Below are positions 49,029-53,857 of a stretch of 53,857 nucleotides of DNA, piece after piece. The notes under the pieces are model-generated. The model was given only the letters and a program-made list of their open reading frames with translations. It was not told the origin of the DNA and did no database searches. Within the stretch, counting starts at the first letter, position 1, and each line of letters starts with the position of its first letter. Made by a program: the position numbers and the translations under genes. The stretch comes from Streptomyces flavidovirens DSM 40150 (GTDB lineage Bacteria; Actinomycetota; Actinomycetes; Streptomycetales; Streptomycetaceae), in assembly GCF_000429085.1 (NCBI RefSeq), contig NZ_AUBE01000035.1, positions 1-53,857 of the forward strand, in the 5' to 3' direction.

Positions 49029-50603
49029 TCACCGGCCCATCGGCAGACCGGCGACGAACGAGGTGAGCCGGTCGGAGATGACTCGGTCGTCGTGGGCCGA
49101 GTAGTGCCAATGGCAGCCGAGGAAGTCCAGGTCCGAGTCGTCGAGGAACCAGTAGCGAACCCGGCTGTCGCCGGCGTCGTCGCGCGCCTTGACCACCTGC
49201 TGGACCTGGCCGGCGAACTGGCCGGTGCCCACGGCCACGATGGTCGTGGCGGCCCCGTAGCGCGTCCGCAGGTTCTGGAGGAAATCGCCGTACGCGCTGC
49301 GGTAGGCGGCCGCGAGGCGGTCGGGCGTCCACGGCTCACCGGGGTTGACGGCGGTCGAGAAGTCGTTGGTGCCGAGGTTGACCACCACGAGCTGAGGGCG
49401 CCAGGTGCCCGGGTTCTGCCAGACGTCGCCGGACACGTTCAGCAGGGCACGATCGTAGAAGGTCCGGTACGTGACATCCGGCGAGCCTCCGTTGTAGTTA
49501 CGCACCATGCCGAGACCCGAATAGCCGTTGATCTGGTAGTCGGCATTCAACTGCCGGGCGGTGAGGGCGCCGTAGCTCACGTCGGCGTTGGTGGTCCGCT
49601 TGACCTGGTCCGAGGTGCAGTCGCGGGAGGTCGAGAGGTTGCCGTAGCCCACCGTGAGGGAGTCACCGATGAACTCGATCTGGCGGTTGCGGGCCGTCGG
49701 TTTGCTCAGTACGGCACCGCCGGGCGCGGCCAGGAAGCCCCCCGAACGTGCTGGTGTCTCCTGGGGTGTCGTTGCGCTTGACGAGCCGGACGGTGTGCTC
49801 ACGGTTCTGCAGCCCCTCGATCCAGTGCGTGGTGTCGCCGGGCGTGACGAGTGTGGCGACGGTGGTTCCGTCGACCTGGACGTCGTAATCGGCGGCCGAG
49901 TCATTGAGCACGATGCCCACGCCGGTGCCGCGGACGCGGCCCTCGAAGTACACGCCGGGCCAGCTGTACTGCACGGTGTTTCCGGCGTCCTTGACCCGCC
50001 CCGCGGTGTGCACCTGTGCCAACGCACCTGTAGCGGGGGCCAGTTGCCACTGCTGGTTGGCCCCGCCCCAGTCGGTGAACTGCACGACCTTGGCACCGTC
50101 CGCGGTGGAGGCGTTCTGAACCTCGACAGCCTTGCCGCTGTTGCGGTTGATCAGCCGGACGTAACCGTCCGACGAATCAGCCAGCCGGAACTGCTGGTTG
50201 ACGCCACCCGCATCACCCCACTGCACGATGCCCGCATGGTCCGCGCTGGAAAAGTTGTAGACGTCCAGCACCTTGCCCGAGTGCTGCGCCTTCAACCGGT
50301 AGTAACCACCACCCGAGTCAACGAACTGGAACCCTGATTGGCCCCGCCATGACGCGCCCACCGCGACAGACCCGCCCCGTCGGCACCACTCGCACCCGAC
50401 ACATCGAGCACCTTGCCGCTGCCACGATTGACCAGCACATACCAGTCGTTCGTATCCACCGTCGCCGCGTGCGCCGCCCCGGCGGCACCGACCCCACTCA
50501 AAAGCGCCGCCAGTAAAGCGGTCACCGCGGCCAGCACCCCCGTACGCCCCCAACGCCCCCACCACGGTGCGCTGAATGTCATATGCATGCCATCTCTCTG
50601 CAT
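49029..50603 (-). pseudogene. Secreted ricin-lectin + CE2-type SGNH esterase, broken by two frameshifts
   Basis: Three frames together encode one protein. From ATG 50603: signal peptide (TGVLAAVTALLAALLSGVGAAGAAHA) and the first ricin-B repeat (VLVNRGSGKVLDVSG). After a 1-nt loss near 50332-50334 the next frame carries two further ricin repeats (YYRLKAQHSGKVLDVYN; YVRLINRNSGKAVEVQN) and the jelly-roll domain of CE2 esterases (VYFEGRVRGTGVGIVLND). After a 1-nt gain in a run of six C (49738-49743) the last frame carries the SGNH domain: IGDSLTVGYG, GTND and CHWHYSAHDD. CE2 enzymes deacetylate plant polysaccharides. Both lesions could be sequence errors or true mutations. AAAGGGA precedes the start. 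Confidence 0.83.
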
Positions 50604-51015
50604 TCGTGTCCCTTTCACTTGAGTGTGGCCGCCCGCCCTCGGGACACGCGCCTCGAGGCAGGCGCGCAGAAGTGGCGTGGCTGCTGTGCATGGGGGCGTC
50701 GCTTGTTCCGCATGAAGGTCCGTCATATCTCCCTGGGATGTCAACTGGCATGCAGGGATGAAAAGCATGGATTGGTCAGGCGATTTGCTCTACTGGCCAG
50801 CATTTGTCATGCATTACGACCAGTTAGACATGGCATGTCTGGCAAGCTTTCCTGGCTAGAGTCTGTCTCTTTGACCCGTGAGTCCCCTGGTGGGACCGAT
50901 TGCTACCTTGACGGGACACCAATACAGCTGCTGACGCTGGTGGTGATCATGGTCGGCTAGCGCGCCACTTTAGACGGTGTCCGTTGTGAGGCAGATGAGA
51001 AGCTCCTATAGAGGG
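50604..51015. other. Upstream region of CE2-like gene, with a palindrome
   Basis: About 410 nt, clearly AT-richer than the genome average. AGACATG-G-CATGTCT at 50826-50840 is a perfect inverted repeat, with similar half-sites nearby. The right part (from about 50990) borders the IS110 fragment. No gene is seen. Confidence 0.6.
50826..50840. promoter_or_regulatory. 15-bp palindrome AGACATG-G-CATGTCT
   Basis: Perfect 7-bp arms around one central base, about 225 nt upstream of the leftward CE2-like gene. It differs from the GAAGCGCTTC boxes, so a different regulator may bind. Confidence 0.45.
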
Positions 51016-51804
51016 TCAAGTGGTCTGTGGGAGGGTTCGTGAGATGTGGATCACGTGAGGTAGGTGGCGGTAGATCTCGCGGGCGACGAACCGTTTCAGA
51101 CAGCACATGATGACCATGCCCTCTGCGGTGCGTCGGGCGACGTACTCCTGGGTGCGCTGGTCGCATTTCATGCGGACGAGGACGATCGTGTGCAAGGCGT
51201 TGTTGGCCGCGCGGTCGCCGCTCCGGTTGAGCCGGTGGCGGTTGGTGCGGCCGGAGCTTGCGTGGACGGGGGCCGCTCCGCAGAGGTGTGCGAAGGCTGC
51301 TTCTGAGCGGAGCCGGTCGGGATTGTCACCCGCGGTCGTCAGCAGCTGGCCGGCGGTTTCGGGGCCGACCCCGGGCAGCGCGACGAGCCGGGGTGCGGCC
51401 TGGGTGACCAGCGGTCCGATCTCCTTGTCCGCGTCCTTGATCTCCTCGTCGAGCACTTGGTAGCGGCGGGCGAGCCGCCGGAGTGCTGTCCTGACCGCGC
51501 AGGTGGGGGCGTCGAGGTCGTCGGTGGGACGGGAACGGGCGAGGGCGTCGATCAACTCGCGTGCGGACAAGCCGCGCAGTTTGTCGCGTCCTTCGGAAGG
51601 GGCGGTGACGATGAGGGTGCGGATCTGGTTGATAGTCTGGGTACGAGCCTTGACCGCACTCTTGCGGGTCACGCGCAGGACCCGGATCGCCTCCACGATT
51701 CCGTCGCGGCTCTTCGGAGTTCCCGTGGCCCGGCCGGACAGGACCGCGGTCGCGGCCGCGTAGGCGTCCCCGAGGACAGGGCGAAAGCCCCGGGCCCACT
51801 CCAT
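51016..51804 (-). mobile_element. IS110-family transposase, N-terminally truncated
   Basis: The frame encodes 262 aa covering the end of the DEDD domain (DAYAAATAVLSGRATGTPKS) and the complete C-terminal transposase_20 region (LVALPGVGPETAGQLLTTAGDNPDRLRSEAAFAHLCGAAPVHASSGRTNRHRLNRSGDRAANNALH). Full-length IS110 transposases have about 400 aa, so roughly the first 100-115 residues and the catalytic aspartates there are missing. The element cannot move by itself. No clear ends are seen, as expected for IS110, which lacks inverted repeats. Confidence 0.88.
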
Positions 51805-52748
51805 CGCGGCAGGTCAGGCAATCAGCAAGTCAGAGGGGGCATCCCACTTCCAGGGTGCCCCATCTGCATGGGCGCTGTCTCACCTTGAGGCGCCTCTGTC
51901 ACGCCCGTTCCAGACAAGAGTGACGCCTCTCGGGGCACGTTCCAGGATCGGAGCTCCCATCCGATCCTTATATGCGACTTAATCACCCACATGAGTAATG
52001 CGCCGCCAACACGGCTCAATGTGCTGTCAATGTGATGGGGAAGGCATCGTGCGGGGGCCGACTGTACTGGGCCGCATCCGGTCCGGCGTTTGGTCCCTCC
52101 CCGCAGGGTGTACTGGGCTTCATGGAAGGCAGCACGATGCGCCGGTCCTCGCTCTCCACTTCCACTCTGACAACAGCGCCAGCCGGCCCCCGAGCGGACT
52201 CCGCCCGCAGATCAAGAACGCCAGTTGCTCTGGCAGCGATGTCCATATCGCGTCCCGTGCCAACAGCACCCATCTGCGGAACGCGGCTTCTTTGCACCCC
52301 GCCAGTTCTAACCGGGTCCTCCACAAACCCGTTTTTCAGCTTTTCGCCAACACGTAACGCAGCCCCAAGCGTCTTCATGGCCGGACTCTTGTCCAGTCGC
52401 CGGGCAACGGGTCTTAACGAGTCAACATACCGACGCCGTTGGCCTGGCACCCGAAACAAGCAGTGGTCTACCGCGCGGAACGTTCTCGCGTGCCGCCTCA
52501 CGGACCTGCCGCGCGCGAGCACGCTTGTGCCCACTCCGCGGGCCGCCGCTGCACAGCTGTTCAAGACATTGACCTCGTGGGCGGTGCCGTCGTTCACCGC
52601 TGTAAATCACGACATCCGTTCGCAGGCAATGGACGGACCAGGAAGGAGGTGACCTGCGCGCGAAGGGTGCCCTGCCGCTCTGTGTCCGTAGTCAAGTGCG
52701 GTCCCCGACTGCCATCAGGTACGGGTCCGCCACGTGGAAAGGCTCAAA
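51805..52748. other. Long AT-richer gap without a recognised gene
   Basis: About 940 nt. Open frames of up to about 200 codons exist on both strands (for example 52032-52652 plus and 52016-52597 minus), but neither has a ribosome site, typical Streptomyces third-position GC bias, or similarity I recognise. It is probably transferred or decayed DNA next to the IS110 fragment. GAAGGAGG near 52641 precedes no suitable start. Confidence 0.5.
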
Positions 52749-53408
52749 ATGAACTCTTGCCCGAAGAACGCTCGTCAGCGGAAGCGCTCGGCGTCGTCTG
52801 CCGCAGCGCACGCCTGTGCGGCAGCTGCGGTGGCATTGGCCTTGGCGGCGGCGCCGGCCGCTCAGGCCGCGAGCGCCCAGCCTCCCGACAACGCCTATCC
52901 GGTGGAAGTCGTCAACGGCGACTTCGCCCAACCGCATCAGGTCGGCCAGTACACAAGTATCGCCCCCGCCACCGGCATTGAGGGTTGGACGCTCATCGGA
53001 TCCGGGATCGACATGTACTCGGAGACCCTGTGCAACCGCGACGACGATCAGCAATGCCTCGACCTGAACAATCAGTACAGCCCAGGGGGACTGAGCCAAG
53101 TGCTCCACGTCACTCCGGGAGCCTGGGTCCACGTCAAGTTCGAGTCAACGCGGTCGATGTACGGCAGCTGCTACAACTGGGGGCCTAACGGCGGCGCCGT
53201 GCCCTTCAACGTCAAAATTGAAGGGAAAGAGCCGTATCGGGTAGACCCGCCCGCCCGCAGCTCGGCTCAGCCCGCCGTTTGGGAGTCGCACAACGTCTCC
53301 TTCCTGGCGACCAAGGCCACTCACCGCCTCACCTTCGAGTCCGTTCAGCGCACCCAAGGGACGTGCGGAGCGGTGATCGCCGACGTGAGCGCGTTCGAGG
53401 TGTACTGA
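52749..53408 (+). CDS. Secreted protein with a galactose-binding-like (DUF642/choice-of-anchor type) domain
   Basis: The 219-aa protein has a Sec signal (HACAAAAVALALAAAPAAQAA). The mature part starts VEVVNGDFAQP, has GIEGWTLIGSGIDMYS, DLNNQYSPGGLSQVLHV and ends with GAVIADVSAFEVY. This pattern (NGxFE ... WxxxG ... DLxG ... QxLxVxPG ... DDVSL-like end) resembles DUF642-type galactose-binding-like domains, which bind glycans in plants and bacteria. Four cysteines may form disulfides. GGAAAGG lies 6 nt before the ATG; a GTG at 52734 is less likely. It is followed by a very strong terminator. Confidence 0.78.
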   Translation: MNSCPKNARQRKRSASSAAAHACAAAAVALALAAAPAAQAASAQPPDNAYPVEVVNGDFAQPHQVGQYTSIAPATGIEGWTLIGSGIDMYSETLCNRDDDQQCLDLNNQYSPGGLSQVLHVTPGAWVHVKFESTRSMYGSCYNWGPNGGAVPFNVKIEGKEPYRVDPPARSSAQPAVWESHNVSFLATKATHRLTFESVQRTQGTCGAVIADVSAFEVY

Positions 53409-53416
53409 CGGGATGA

Positions 53417-53448
53417 CGAGTGTCGGCAGATGACCCTGCCGACACTCG
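53417..53448 (+). terminator. Strong hairpin terminator after the secreted protein gene
   Basis: A perfect 13-bp stem (CGAGTGTCGGCAG / CTGCCGACACTCG) with a 6-nt loop begins 9 nt after the stop codon. Confidence 0.85.
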
Positions 53449-53559
53449 CACCAGTGAACGCGTTGCCGGCGGATGTGCTGAGGTGTTGGGAGCGGGTGGC
53501 GGCGACAGGTGACCAATCGCCATGGTCGAACTCCTTAGAGGTCGTTTCATCCTGTTGTT

Positions 53560-53857
53560 TCATCCTGGGATGCGGCTTTGATGTGCTGGTGTCGGGTCGC
53601 GCCAGGAGATGGTGTTCTCGCCGGTGAGGCGGCGGGCCATGAGGTCGGTCATGGCGAGGTGGATCATGGCTTCGGAGCGGTGTGGGTGGGTTTCGTAGTC
53701 GCGGGCCAGGCGGCGGTGGAGCATGAGCCAGCCGTAGGTCCGCTCGACCGCCCACCGCTTCGGGATGGGGGTGAAACCCCTGGTCCCGGGGGTGCGGGTG
53801 GTGATTTCCATGTCGATGCCGAGGGCGGCGGCATGTTCGACGAGGTGCTGGCGGTAG
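53560..53857 (-). mobile_element. IS5-family transposase, C-terminal part (runs off the window)
   Basis: The minus-strand frame, open to the window end, reads YRQHLVEHAAALGIDMEITTR ... GFTPIPKRWAVERTYGWLMLHRRLARDYETHPHRSEAMIHLAMTDLMARRLTGE. This is the C-terminal end of an IS5-type DDE transposase; the catalytic glutamate is in AVERTYGW. The 5' part lies outside. The element's end is probably near 53535-53565, where GTTTCATCCTG occurs twice. Confidence 0.88.

Noticed and set aside
52016..52652. Hypothetical genes of about 190-200 codons on either strand
   Set aside because: Two opposite frames cover the same DNA; neither has a ribosome site, a clear third-position GC bias or a recognisable domain. 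Left as part of the gap entry.

Overview
This is high-GC actinobacterial DNA, most likely a Streptomyces (or close relative) chromosome. It starts in the 3' end of a 23S rRNA gene, followed by 5S rRNA. It uses many GTG starts and leaderless starts, carries few TTA codons, and its first gene block follows the order I remember from S. coelicolor around SCO1378-SCO1389 (a recollection, not a search result).

Layout. 1-372: end of an rRNA operon and its terminator. 474-14133: a housekeeping block conserved across actinobacteria: CDP-alcohol phosphatidyltransferase, a GDP-mannose pyrophosphorylase-like fusion protein, DUF881/Sbp/DUF881 (the second DUF881 gene is frameshifted), a GarA-like FHA protein, FtsR (MerR), a bifunctional-nuclease-family protein, a second MerR, DNA polymerase IV, a PRC-barrel protein, and gcvP behind a tandem glycine riboswitch. 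M. tuberculosis has gcvH in the matching cluster; here that position is an empty 190-nt gap. 14280-30365: small metabolic and regulatory genes on both strands: DUF5999, a GCS2-type ligase, CPBP protease, PhzF, PadR, SRPBCC, a Clp-N protein, three EamA transporters (one behind a possible leader peptide), PaiB/PPOX with a divergent MocR, a LysR, a second PPOX, an isochorismatase-like pseudoenzyme and a Rieske lipoprotein.

30366-50603: a glycan-degradation island that reads as a xyloglucan-utilisation locus: GH74 and GH12 endo-xyloglucanases, a GH5 endoglucanase with a C-terminal X2-like module, GH3 beta-glucosidase, GH42 beta-galactosidase, a GH95 fucosidase-like enzyme, GH43, and SGNH/CE2-type esterases. 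At least four LacI-type boxes (core GAAGCGCTTC) flank the GH3/GH42/transporter part. The island is decaying. One GH42 has lost its nucleophile region and frame. A sugar-transporter operon has collapsed to a solute-binding-protein signal peptide joined to the last 88 codons of a permease. An SGNH esterase is cut off and joined to the tail of a GH36 alpha-galactosidase. A CE2-like esterase carries two frameshifts.

48494-53857: a remnant-rich region: an anti-sigma-type ATPase fragment, an N-terminally truncated IS110 transposase, a gene-poor lower-GC stretch, a small secreted cysteine-containing protein with a strong terminator, and an IS5-type transposase running off the end.

The most interesting points are the eroded xyloglucan locus with three gene-joining deletion scars, the leaderless 11-codon polyproline leader in front of an EamA transporter, two 18-19-bp tandem arrays that resemble the 3' ends of adjacent genes, and two proteins whose family catalytic motifs are replaced.
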